From: Azadirachta indica
Taxonomy: Eukaryota > Streptophyta > Magnoliopsida > Sapindales > Meliaceae
Direction of reading: 5' to 3'
DNA length: 64,000 bases
Assembly (NCBI GenBank): GCA_022749755.1
Contig: CM040444.1
Span: forward strand, 5,273,009-5,337,008
In this document: piece by piece, positions 24,899 through 36,467 of the stretch
Position numbering within the stretch: the stretch's first letter is position 1
How the letters are laid out: each line of letters begins with the position of its first letter
Program-made: the position numbers and the translations under genes
The notes under the pieces: model-generated
What the model saw: the letters and a program-made list of their open reading frames with translations, nothing else
What the model was told of the DNA's origin: nothing
The model's database searches: none

Positions 24899-26110
24899 TG
24901 TCTTCAAATTCTTTATCTATTCTCAAATAAAGTGTTGTTACAGTTTGTAAAAGCTGCATGAGTAGTAGAAACCAGAAAATGTTTGTGTACAGTTTTAAAA
25001 TTCATTTGGATGCCAATGAATGGTATTTTAGAAACCCAGATAGAGGAATCATAATTCCAGAAAAAAAAAATACAAAATTGCAAAAGCTAGTGTTGAACAG
25101 TGATAATGTTTATTCTACTCCTTCCTTGAGAAGAAGATGCTTGATATTTTCTTTGTCGTAAGCATTTGAAAATGTCTGTAAATTTATCAGAGTAATTGAT
25201 TGAGAAGAGTTGTATGCAAGTTTATTTACTCAAAATTACATTTTGACAAGTTTTCGGCTTGTGTTTAATGTTCCAGTTTCCTTTAAATGGTTATATTAAT
25301 TTTATGATTATTTACTTATCCAAGAAAACCCCAACATATTTTCCTCCTGGGGTGAACATTCAGATATTAGGATACTCCATCAGTCCATCATGTCTCCTTC
25401 GAGAGTTGATACTGAATGAAATTAGGTAGGATTACTCAATCTCTAAGATCAAAATTATGCGCCTCTCTTAATTTTTTTTCCCATTATCATAACTTTCTTT
25501 AATAATTAATCAATTTTAAATCGAATATCATAACAAAATTTTTCACATAACAAATGCATAAACTACCATAACATATGAATTGATCTTAAATATATGTTAT
25601 CAAACATAACTATAAAGACTTGGTTCTTCAATATATGTTATCAAGCATTAGTATAAAGACTTGGTAGTTCTTCCACTATATGTTATCAAGCATATGTGTA
25701 TAAAAGACTTAGTTCTAAGAATGAAGAAATATGAATGTTAAAGGCTTGCAATACATTAATTTTGATGAAAACTATAATAAAAGCTTAATTAAAAGTAACT
25801 TTCTTTCTTATGTTACATTGATGCTGTCAAAATTACAATTGAGCCCAGTTTAGAAATATCATTCCCTAAACCATGGCCACAAACTCAGCATCTGGACAAC
25901 ATTCTGTGTGTAATGTTTCAACAAACCTCTCTAATTCACATTGCAAAATTCTGCCTCTTGGGTTTTTCCATCATCCATCTGTAGTATGTTTAAAGAATCT
26001 CCCTACAAGGTACAAAATTGCACTCTCCCATCACTGTAACCTTGCTTCTTTTCATCGACAAGTGCTAGTCTTTTAAATCAGCGGGCTGAAATATTGACTT
26101 CAAATAATCT
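24899..26110. other. Convergent spacer with three tandem ~45-bp repeats
   Basis: It separates the 3' ends of the NFU and BOP1 genes. Three imperfect direct repeats containing ATATGTTATCAA, CAT and TATAAAGACTTGGT lie at about 25590-25715. No coding exon was recognised. Confidence 0.55.
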
Positions 26111-29100
26111 TTAATGGCAGAAAAGTCTAATCACTGAATCAGCACCTGCCGTAAATAACCAGGGCTGCCGTGGATGGAACTTACAGTCCAGAACACCTGC
26201 AACAGAAGTGCAACCAGCAGATCAGTTTCAACATTAAAATTTAGAAAATTTGGTGTCTATATATATATATATATATGCGTGTATGTGTGTGTGTGTACAG
26301 ATAAGAGTTAGCCGTAGGAGCTTTTATCTTCTACACATTCTTACACCCATTTTAGATTGTTGGATTAATCTACTTTGAAAGATTGAGGTTGCATTTTACA
26401 TGTACATTAATTATGCACCATATTAAATGTCAAAGTTAAATGTGAAATGATCTGATGGGAGCTTTCATAAAAGATAAGATGCTACACGCTCTCTATATAC
26501 ATAGACACACACACTTACACACTAAGGTTTTCCATTGTTTGTTGTCATAATTACCTAATGGAGGAAGAAGTAAATTGTAGCACTCACCTCTACCATTTGA
26601 ACTTGTATGCCCCCGGAGAATTTCAAGGGGAACTATAAGAGGATTCTGGTTAAGATCTGAATACACCATGCCATGGAAAACATATGCAGTACAATCGTCA
26701 GAGCATGAGGCAAATAGTGGGTAAGAACGATGAAAGGCCACATTTGTTATATCTTTTGGATGACACCTGAGAAATTATCAAATCACATCAGAGAATTAGT
26801 ATCACCATCACCTCGTAAAAACATAGTACAAGTGAATGAAATGCAGTCAACACAATGGTACACTAGATTCTCTCTCATATATCTTTTAAGAATTTCTATT
26901 TTCATTAAAAAAAAAAAACTCAAGCAGAGTAGTAAGAAATTGCACAAAAAATTGCACAAATATAATCTACAGCAATTGCACAAATATATAGAACAATCCT
27001 AACAGATAAAAATCAGAAGGAAAAATTAGTGGTTCACAACACTGAAGACAACTTCAAAAGAATGATCTAATTTATATATACAAACTTATTTATTTATTTA
27101 TTTATTTGTGTTTTTACGTACTTGAGAACTCTGTAAGGTTTAGAGGAAAGGTCCATGTCAAACCAACACAGTTTTCCTTCTCTGCTACCAACAATGACAT
27201 TATCACCTGCATGGAAGGCAAAAATGAAATCAAACCAGTCCATAACTGGATAAACAAGAATATAGATAGCTTGCCATAAAACAACAAACTGAATTAGAAA
27301 TACATATTTTTATTTTCATTTACCTACTGTATGCAGGAAAATTGACTGGACAAGTAAGAAAAACATACCAGCAGGGTGAATTGCAATTGAAGAGACTTCC
27401 TTAAGTCCGGTCTCAAGCTTTTTCATGAGTTTTTGCTTCAACAGATCATAAACACGAATATTCTTCTTTGTTGAAATGAAGAGTATGGAACGAGTAGGAT
27501 GAAACACTGATGATACAGGAAGTCCGTGCAACTTGAATGGGATTCTATGGGAAAGCTTCTTAGAGAGCTGGTGCATAATAATTGCCCTTGATTCACGTAA
27601 TTATCAGGTCAAGGAAATCAATCAAAATGAAAACTGTTACATAAGCATAATTCAGTAGCACCCCATAAGCAATCTTCATTCCATCCCTTTCTCCAAAGAC
27701 AACAATAATAATTTTCAACAAGAATTAACAGTACTAGGATTTTGCATTTGTAATATACTTTCACCTGGCTCTACAGAATAAAATGCATATAGTAGGTGTT
27801 GCCCCTCCCTACACTCTGTGTCAGAAAGAAAAATAATGTATTTGCACAATTTTAATAGAAAATGGTGTTTTTGAAGTTAAGATTCCTGTATCTCAAGTAA
27901 AATAAGGAGACAACCAATTGTGTACCAAAGTAACCAACAAGTATCCAATACTCAAACACAAGGAGCTGTAACGTGCAGGAAAAGAGATTATACCACATAT
28001 AAAACAGAATAGACAAAACAAAACATATCATATGAACTTAGTAAAGGATATCAGCTGGCATAACTGTTGCTAGGTAATCTCCCCTGCGATGCCATTCTAC
28101 TGAAGAAACAGTCTGCGAAAATCCATCAAGACGACCAGTTAAAATTCCTCAAGAGAAGATTTTTCACTTGTCTTAGGCAGCCAGATAAATTCAACTAAAA
28201 AAGGCTGAAAAAGGGAGGGAAAAGGACCAAACATACCTTAAAATGCCTTAATCTAATCCCCTCAAGCTTTTCATCTTGAAGCCAGCTCACAATGGACGCC
28301 ATGTTGTCTACATACAGAAATTACAGAGAAAAAGTGAGAAAAAGGTTCCTTCTTTACTAGACACTGAAAATAATAACTAATGTACAGAAACCAATACCAT
28401 CAGGAGCTGTTGGATTCTCAAGATGCAGAAGTTCCTTAACTCTCTTTTGCTCTTCTTCACTCCCAAATCCAGTGTTTAAAATAAGTACATCTGGTCCCCT
28501 AAGAAATATTTTTGTAGTTCATTACATCCATGAGCAACACGGTCCCCATAGCACAGAAAATGAAAGAGAAAAATCAAACCAACTAAAAGAACATGCAATC
28601 AATCTTACGCAGCAACTGCCAGTACAGGAAGCTCTGGTGAAGGATTCCATACTACACACTGAACAGCTTCACCAATCTCCCAGACCTTAAGACATCTACC
28701 AGACTCAACCTCCCAAATACGCACAGTTCCATCACTCGATCCTTTGCACATTACAAGAGATTATGAGATTCAAATGTAACAATTTTAATTTACGGATTGG
28801 AAACTGCAGAAAGCATCTATTAACCTGAAGCAATCCACTGCCCAGAAGCTTCAGTAGAAATTGACATAACTGCACCCTTGTGACCTTTGTACTCAAGATA
28901 GCATGTAGTAGGATAAGGCTTAAGATCTTTTCGACTTGGCAACTTGGGCTTTAAAGTTTCAGGATCGATATTGATCTGAAACATAGAAGAAAGAGTTTGA
29001 ATTCTTAATTATCACAAGCGAATTAGAAATATAAAAGATTAATTCAAAGATAACAAGAGAATCATCAAAGATCAAACTTGAGAGGAATCAGTGACTCTTA

Positions 29101-32028
29101 ACTCACCCGCTTCTTCCGAACTCTAGGGCACAAGTAGAGGTCCATACAGCGTTCAAAGGATTCTTTTACACCATTCTCATATGCTGGGATACTTCTAAAC
29201 GACGTGAATCTGACAAGATCAAAAATGATTTAAAATGCTAGATGTTAAGACATCAGGAAAGTACATAAACATTAACTAATAATTCAGTTACATTGTACAT
29301 TACCGCTTTGGAATAAATTTAGGGCGGTCTTCCTCGTACATCAGCTGATAAGAATTCAATTCTTCTTGTGTTGGAATGTACTCTAGGGAAGGATTGTAGG
29401 ATTCCTCATGACCTATGAGCCAAATGTCAAAATTTGAGAGGACTTCATACAGGGTACTAAAGATTTCTACCAAACGTAAATTGAAATCAAACCTGGCAAT
29501 TTCGGTTTTGGTGCAGGAATGTAGGCTAAACGGTTAGCCTTTTCAGCAGTGCTAGAATCATCTCCCCACAAGAGGTAAAATTTTGGTTCTTCCTCTTTTG
29601 GCTCATCAAACTTTATTAATCCTTTGCGAATTGCCCTAACATATTGTACAACCTGCAAATTCCCGAAAGCTAACAGTTAGGTCACAGAAAATTTTTTAGT
29701 TGGATAACATTCAAATGGGCAGCCAACTGAAAATGGATCTAACGGGTAAAGACTGGAAAGTTTTTTATTTAAAATAAAAAAATTCATCCCCAGTCTATTG
29801 CTTATTAATGTTTGATTAAAATCTACAGACAATAAATTATGAAACAACTTACCTTCTTACTTTCCCATTTAGAAGGAATAAACCGCCTCTTCGGTTCTGG
29901 TGCATTTGACAGTGGATGCAAAGCATCATCATATTTAAACCAATCAACATAGTCCTGCAATCAGTGGGCAGAAAACTTCATTTTAATTGTAAAATGAAGA
30001 AATATAAGGTCAACAAACTTTAAAAAAAAAATAATTAGCAGGCATGAGAATTAATGTAAATTACTGACCGCGTATGGATCAAAGTCACCATGCGGTGCCT
30101 TTCCTTTGAGTAATCTACGAATGAGCCGGGTCTCCTCTTTTGTCAGCTCCACCTCCTCATCATTGTACTCATCATAAATCTTGCGCCTACAATTACATAA
30201 ATTCACCAAAATAAAGCAAATAATCTTTTGAAACAATTATGGGGGTCCCACTAGATAAATTTACAAAAAAGAGCTAAATTCACCACCCTTCCTGCCCATC
30301 TTTTGACACAACTTCTTTATTTTGACAGTAAGAATATATGTATGAAATTAGATTTAAAACATTAAAAAAACACAGCAGTTCTCTGTCATAACCTTAGAGC
30401 TGGAACAGATGAATTTCAGTCCTAGATAAAAAAAAAAATGCACTATACAATTTCACACAACCATTATTGAAACCTGTAATATATGTGCAACTCATAAGAA
30501 CCCTGAATTAGCAAGGGGAAAAAATATGAATCAACAACAAAACAGCCAGCAATTGTTGTGCTTGGCTCAATTTCTTTAAAGCTAGAAGCAGAACAGATAA
30601 AAATTATTCACTCTAATATTATGGTTCTGAAAATGAGAAAATGATAAATTCAATTGACAAAACTCACCAATTTTTTGAGTCATCAACATTGGCAAGAAAG
30701 GACGCAAGCTTATCTTGTCTTTCCTTTTTCTTTATCTTCTTCCCAGAAATGTCATATCCAATGTGTTTCTCATCCTTGTACCACTCTAAGGGAACATCTC
30801 CAATCGTATTTTGAGGAGTCACCTATAAGCAACAACAAATAGAAAGAATAAAAAGACAAGAACTTTGCTGTAATCCGACAGAAATACCAATGATATTCAT
30901 TTTCTTTGACACCAAAAGACCTCATCTTCAGATGAATCACTCTCTTCAACTCCTTGATGGTCTTCAGAACCATCACTTTGATCTGCTTGACAATGATCAT
31001 CAGCATTGTCCTCATCATCATTGTCACCTGTATTAACCAAACCTTGCCATAAATAATGTAATACAGATGTGTAAAAAAGCATTTACCCACTGCTGAATAG
31101 CCAATATAATTAAGAAAAGAAATTTGGGATTCTTATTCAAACCAAGTAAAATAAAAAGCTCCACCTAATTGAGCAATGACTTAAGTAACTTGAGCCTTTC
31201 GTATTCTAAACATCAACATAAGCAACATGAACAGAATCCTGAAAATGTTTTGCTTATGAACATAACTCTGAAAGTGATTTTATATTTCTTCTCCCGGAAC
31301 AGCATAAAATAGCATCATGAAAAAATGTAGAAGTAGAGGAAGAAATGAGGGCAATTACCATGTACCTCGTCTCCGGAGGACTGGCTCTGTCCACCTTCAG
31401 ACTCACTTTCTCTGTCATCTGACTGTCCCAATGATTCATAGTCCTCTGAAATATCATCCTCAGAAAAATCCTAAAGCAAAAAATAATTCACTTTTCCATG
31501 TTTCACAACATAAATTAAAAGACAATATAGACTATACACTAATTCTAAGTAAATTCCAACTAAAATACAGCAGCAACCATTCATCCAAATTTCAAACCTA
31601 TATTTTTCTTTTGTTTTTGTTGTCCTAAATAACAAACTACCAACAAAATAACAAAAACAAAGAGCACAAAAATAATTCACTGGCAGATACTTTTAACCTT
31701 GGCTCACTTCAAATTAAGTTATTTCCCAAAGAAAATAATCATGCAGTATGATTACCTGATAATCAGACTCATCAGAATCACAACCAGAACCAGACTCATT
31801 TTCCAAGTATTCTTCTTTCCTTCCCTCTTTTAGTCGCTGAAGTTTTTGTTCTTCTTCATCATGCTTCTTAACAAAAGACTGTTTCTGTTTATCAGATTGT
31901 ACTTTCTTTAACTTCGTCTTGTTCTCCATTACGTTTTCCTTCTCCTCTTTCTCTTGTTTATTTCTATTCTTCTTCTCCTTTTTCTTCAGCGAGCTTACTT
32001 CAGCAGAACCCCTTTTGCCCACCCTCAT
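26111..32028 (-). CDS. BOP1: BOP1 homologue, WD40 ribosome biogenesis factor (PeBoW complex)
   Basis: Eighteen exons, 5' to 3' on the minus strand: 32028-31756, 31470-31359, 31027-30921, 30822-30668, 30186-30069, 29954-29853, 29652-29493, 29412-29304, 29209-29107, 28975-28825, 28741-28609, 28498-28398, 28307-28237, 28112-28052, 27596-27369, 27206-27122, 26766-26588, 26196-26111. They total 2334 nt, 777 residues. The ATG at 32028 starts MRVGKRG. Layout: a Lys-rich then acidic N-terminus (to ~170), the BOP1NT domain with [15 protein letters not shown] and HGDFDPYA, and WD repeats ending [10 protein letters not shown]. The family acts with PES1 and WDR12 in the nucleolus, in 27S/32S pre-rRNA processing for the 60S subunit. 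Intron 14 is U12-type AT-AC. The promoter has a telo-box and site II motifs. The gene appears intact. Confidence 0.95.
26262..26300. repeat. (TA)n(TG)n microsatellite in the last BOP1 intron
   Basis: A compound dinucleotide repeat: about ten TA units, then TG units, lying in the intron before the final BOP1 exon. It is likely polymorphic. Confidence 0.9.
27597..28051 (-). other. U12-type AT-AC intron of BOP1
   Basis: On the minus strand the intron starts ATATCCTTT directly after GCCAGCTG. It ends TTCCTTGACCTGATAATTAC before GTGAATCAAG. The donor matches the U12 consensus ATATCCTT. TTCCTTGAC matches the U12 branch-site consensus TTCCTTRAC, with its A 12 bases from the intron end. Removing exactly this 455-nt segment restores the frame to read [12 protein letters not shown]. 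No GT or AG alternative gives the family sequence here. Confidence 0.93.
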
Positions 32029-32109
32029 TTTCCTCCACACTCTGTGAAAATAATTCGAAGAGAAGACTGCTACTGTAAGAAGAACGAGAAGAAGGACGAA
32101 AGGGGTTAC

Positions 32110-32117
32110 TAGGGTTT
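32110..32117 (-). promoter_or_regulatory. Telo-box upstream of BOP1
   Basis: AAACCCTA on the minus strand, 82 bases upstream of the ATG. Telo-boxes are typical of plant promoters for ribosomal protein and ribosome biogenesis genes. Confidence 0.65.
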
Positions 32118-32214
32118 TAGGGCTACAATATAATAAGCAGCATCAGTTTGTTTCAGACCAGTCGGGTTGGTCGTTAATTTTTGTTTATTATTCGGCTTCG
32201 GCCTTCGCCAGTTT

Positions 32215-32251
32215 TGGGCCTCGGCCTGGGGCCCTCTTTCGATTTTGGGCC
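32215..32251. promoter_or_regulatory. Site II (TGGGCC) elements upstream of BOP1
   Basis: TGGGCC occurs at 32215-32220 and 32246-32251, with a GGGGCCC between them, about 190-225 bases before the BOP1 ATG. Site II elements are TCP-factor targets that work with telo-boxes in growth-related genes. Confidence 0.6.
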
Positions 32252-34397
32252 TTGCCTTCTCCAAAGAGAGAGGGATTTCCGCATTGAAATATCTCTACTA
32301 TTATTAATTTTTGAGAAAGTGTTAAATAGTATAATTTTAGTGCTCCTTTAATACGGCTTTTTAATTGTTAAAAAGGCTTGAAATTTTTTTTATGTCATTT
32401 GATTGTTATTTTAAAAGAAATTTTTGAGAATTAAAAAAATTATTTTAATTTTATCAGAAGAAACCCAAAATTTCAACTTATGATAATTGAGATTTTTCAA
32501 TTTTTTGTAAAATATTTATTTTTTAAATTTTCTTATTTATTTTGAAGATTTTAACTAAGCTTTTTATAAGATAATAAAAACTTATTTATTATAATAATTG
32601 TGTTTAATTACATAATTTTTATTAAAAATTATTTGTGATAACTAAATAATCAATAAAATTTTGTTAAAACCTCAACTTATGTCAATTTTACTTGTAAAAA
32701 ATTTATTTCATGAAACTCTATTAGAAAATTTATACCAAAAACTAAATAGAACATTCAATTAAATTAGACTATATGTTTCAAGTTTTTTTTTTCTTGTTTT
32801 TGATATAATGATTTATTTTAAACTTAATACGATTTACCACATGATTTTGTGATAAGAGACATATGGATAATGTAATAAATCCGTTCTATCTATTATTTTC
32901 TCCTAATTTTTAATAAAATTTATTAGTCGTTATTGTTTTCAATAACATTTTTGTTATATAACAAGACAAAAGAGAAAAAAAAAACCCTCTTAACTTCATA
33001 ACACAAATATGGAGAAAACTTATTCCAAAAAATATTTTCATTTCATAAGTATCATTTTTAACAAACATTATTCACTATTATTTTTAAAAATATAGTTTGT
33101 TTAAAATAATATCAACACATTCTTTTTTATTTGTATTATAAAAAGGACTAATGCTATAATTACAAAATTATACAAAATTTTGCACTACATATAACATTTA
33201 ACATGTTATTCATTGATTGGTCTTTTATAATTATTGAACTAATGATAATATAAAAAGTAAACATCAAAATTTGCGTTCCTTTTCACTTGTAATTCTATTT
33301 AGATGGAAAATCAGTATTATGTCAAATACTCAGTGGCATGTGATATTATTTATTATCTGCACTTAACTTTATTTAAACTTAATAATTATATTTTAAGAGA
33401 GATATTGTAATATACCCCTAACTTTTAGGAGAGGAGCAAATATTTCCTAAATTTTTTGAGTGCGTGAAATACCTCTAAGTTTTGAGAAAATTAAAAAATA
33501 CACCTTCGTGACCTGTTAAGATATTATTATGTTAGTCTCTAAACTTAATTAAAATAATAACTAGAATATGCCTTTTCCATTAATGGCGATCCAGTCCCCA
33601 TTATTTTTAATATATTTATTTTACTTCATCATTTTTAAAAAGAACTAAAAATAAATATATTCTTTATTTAAATTAAAATAATAACAATAAGTTTGGATAA
33701 AATTATATACTAAAATGTTTCTAATTTTTTGAGAAACTTTTTTCTAGTAATGATTTAGTATGTAATGATCATAGATAATTTTAGATAAAATATGTATAAT
33801 TCTTTTAATATATATGCTTAAAATTATTTTATTTTGAAGGATAAATATATACATCTTGTGATATTAAATTATTATACCGATAACATAGTACGACAGAGAT
33901 ATTATAAAAACTTTTTTTTTATTGTTATACATTGTTTTGATTGCTAATGATAATAGAAAAAAGTAATGAAAGTGGTATATTTGACAATTAATTTTAAAAT
34001 AGAGTCTAAATATTATTTGAGCCATAATATAAAGGTCAATTGATCATTTTTCATAAAATTAAGATACTAATATTTGAATAATTAAGTTGTTATATGTATT
34101 TTTCATGAAGACATAATTTATTTATATATCAAATAGGTCCTTATTGAACTCAATCAAATCCACCAAAAAGAAAAGGGAAAACCCTTTAACATTAAAATTT
34201 CATAATGTGACGAATAAAATTCAGAATCATAAAGATAATTTATCAATTGATCCTTTGATCTTTGATCTTTGATCCTTTGATCTTTGATGCTTGATCTTTG
34301 GAAAAAAAAATCTCTGAACCTACTTGATACAAATACACAAAATATACGCTTATTTAGAAAACCACAAAACTACAGGGATGTAAATGTTATTATCCCA
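32252..34397. other. AT-rich spacer between the BOP1 promoter and the peroxidase 3' end
   Basis: No coding region was recognised. A cluster of CTTTGATC-like words lies at about 34244-34302. The rest is A/T-rich sequence without obvious structure. Confidence 0.6.
34244..34302. repeat. Tandem TTTGATC(T/C) repeats
   Basis: About seven units of TTGATC with 1-2 base spacers (CTTTGATCTTTGATCC pattern). They lie about 100-150 bases past the peroxidase stop codon, likely in or near its 3' UTR. Confidence 0.8.
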
Positions 34398-36389
34398 TCA
34401 GTTAATTACGGAACATATTTTCCGAATTTCCCCCTCTGTTCCGGTCTTGACGCCGATGTTACTCATCTTAATCATCGACTTTCCGAACTCCAAATTGAAC
34501 GTCAATCCAAGCAACCCTCTAATGCCTAAGAACCGTTCGACAAAAGTCCTAGTCGAAGGATCAGTCCACAACTTCTGATCAGACTCCAGGATTCCTTTGC
34601 CGTCCCTCACATTTGAGAAGAAAGAGTTGTCAAATCTGTTGGGGCTGCCTGTGTCGAGCGCAACCCGCCTTCCTCCGTCGCCATTTTCCGGACAGAGCGC
34701 TCGGAGTTGAGGAAGGAAAGCTGTACTGATGGAAGGATCAGCAGCCCCATCTGTAGTAAAATTGTTAAGCCTGTACCTGAACAACTGGCAAGCTGCAGTG
34801 CCAATGGTGTGTCCTCCTGCATGCACATATCAAAGATTATAAGGACGAGAGTAATATAATAAACATTAACTGTTAAATAAAATTTAGCATTAATTATCAA
34901 ACAATACCTAAAATTATTTTGGGAGTTACACATTGAATAATAAATTTAATCTTCTAAAATTTTTTGTCAGTATATATATGTATACAATCAAAGCAACTGA
35001 CTATAATACAATATATGCATTGTTACATACCTACAATTTTTTCTCAACTATTGGATTACGCATATCAATGTTGTGCTAAATATTTCAAATTTTAAATTTT
35101 ATTTTAATATTTCAATTTTTACGTTACATGTTACAAAATTTATATTACACATTTTGGTATACTGTAATTAAGTCTGTGACAAAGGAAAATTTTATTTTTT
35201 TTTATTATACGTTATCAATTAAATATGTGCATTTACTCAAATGAAAGTTTAGATCGAGCATCAAATCGACAAATTAATCCTACCTATTGTTTGAAATATA
35301 TGTTAACAAGTTTATTAGGGTGCTTACCCACAAGAGTAACAAGATCTTGAGTGTTCAAGCCCTTGTCGAGAAACTTTTGCTTTTGCAGTTCAATAGAATC
35401 AGTAAAACCTGGTAAATTAGCAGCATCGGATGCCAATGATATCCTCCCATCTCTGCGTCCTGTGGGTACTCGCCAACTTAATCCCTTTGTCTGCATCAAT
35501 AATAGTAAACTACATATCATTATTATTATTATTATTATTATTGTTAGTATTATAACAACATGCATGCTTTTTCTCAAAGTCAAAGTTTTACTTCTTGAAA
35601 ATTCGGAATGAGGGGTTGGTGTACTACTCCCGCAAGTGGATTTCGAATTGTAATTTCATAATAAAATCAAGCTTCTGCCTAAATTTGACTTAAAAGAATT
35701 AGAATAAAAGAATTACTATACCCCAGTCATCCTTTGATAGGAATTGTCGATACCCGTAGTCTTTCATATTGAGATAGATTTTATTTAAATTGGATAGAGA
35801 TTTTCTTTTTTTTTCGGTAATATTAGACTAGATTCAATCAAAATTATCAAAAAATTAGATTAGATTTAATTAACATTCTTGACTCCCGATAAATTTATGA
35901 TATAACGTTGATAGGTAGATTGTATGCATAATTTGGAATGTTTAAAAAATTTAAAAAAAAAAAAAGAATTACCACAACTACAACATCACGAGCAGCAAGG
36001 GCAAGAATATCAGCACAAGAGACAACACCAGGACAGGCAGCTTCGAGCTTGGACTTGGCATCATCAATCACTTCATAGCCTCTCAGCAAACGATTCGGCG
36101 GTGCAGTTTTCTCAGACTCAGGGCCGTCAATGAGAATGGAACCATCGCAGCCGTTGACGAAGCAGTCATGGAAGTGCATCCTGAGCAGCCCAGGAGCAAT
36201 GGTGGGATCAGACTGGAAATGAGCTTCAACAGTAGACCTAACAATGGTTTCAGCTCGAGAACACGTCTGTGAGTAGAATCCAACACGAGTGCCTTGGCTA
36301 TGAACCAATGTTGCACACACAGCTATCACCAAAATAAGTGGAAAATATGTATGGATGGAGATCATAGAACGAGAACTGATAATCTCCAT
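34398..36389 (-). CDS. Class III secretory peroxidase
   Basis: Three exons: 36389-35973, 35490-35328, 34816-34398. They total 999 nt, 332 residues. Residues 1-32 form a signal peptide ending near ATLVHSQ. Distal haem residues Arg70 and His74 lie in [18 protein letters not shown]. The proximal His196 is in [13 protein letters not shown]. The [13 protein letters not shown] and [11 protein letters not shown] motifs are present. The conserved cysteines for four disulphides appear present. The family oxidises phenolics with H2O2 in the cell wall or vacuole (lignin or suberin cross-linking, defence). The individual member cannot be told. Exon order is complete and the frame closes. TATAAAT lies about 75 bases upstream of the ATG. 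A (TTA)n microsatellite lies in intron 1. Confidence 0.95.
35518..35542. repeat. (ATT)n microsatellite in peroxidase intron 1
   Basis: About eight ATT units lie just before the second exon on the minus strand. Confidence 0.9.
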
Positions 36390-36460
36390 TGATGAACAAA
36401 GGAAGAGAGATCAGGGTTTGTGGGGTTGTTGTGGGTTGAATGAAAGTGAAATGATAGTGT

Positions 36461-36467
36461 ATTTATA
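36461..36467 (-). promoter_or_regulatory. TATA box of the peroxidase gene
   Basis: TATAAAT on the minus strand, with its 3' edge about 72 bases upstream of the ATG at 36389. Confidence 0.6.

Noticed and set aside
32028..32040. Upstream start giving four extra residues (WRK before MRVGKRG) for BOP1
   Set aside because: The codon at 32038-32040 is GTG, not ATG; the first ATG in frame is at 32028.
34244..34302. TTTGATC repeats as a CRISPR-like array
   Set aside because: Units are 7-9 bases with 1-2 base spacers in a plant nuclear 3' flank; it is a simple tandem repeat.
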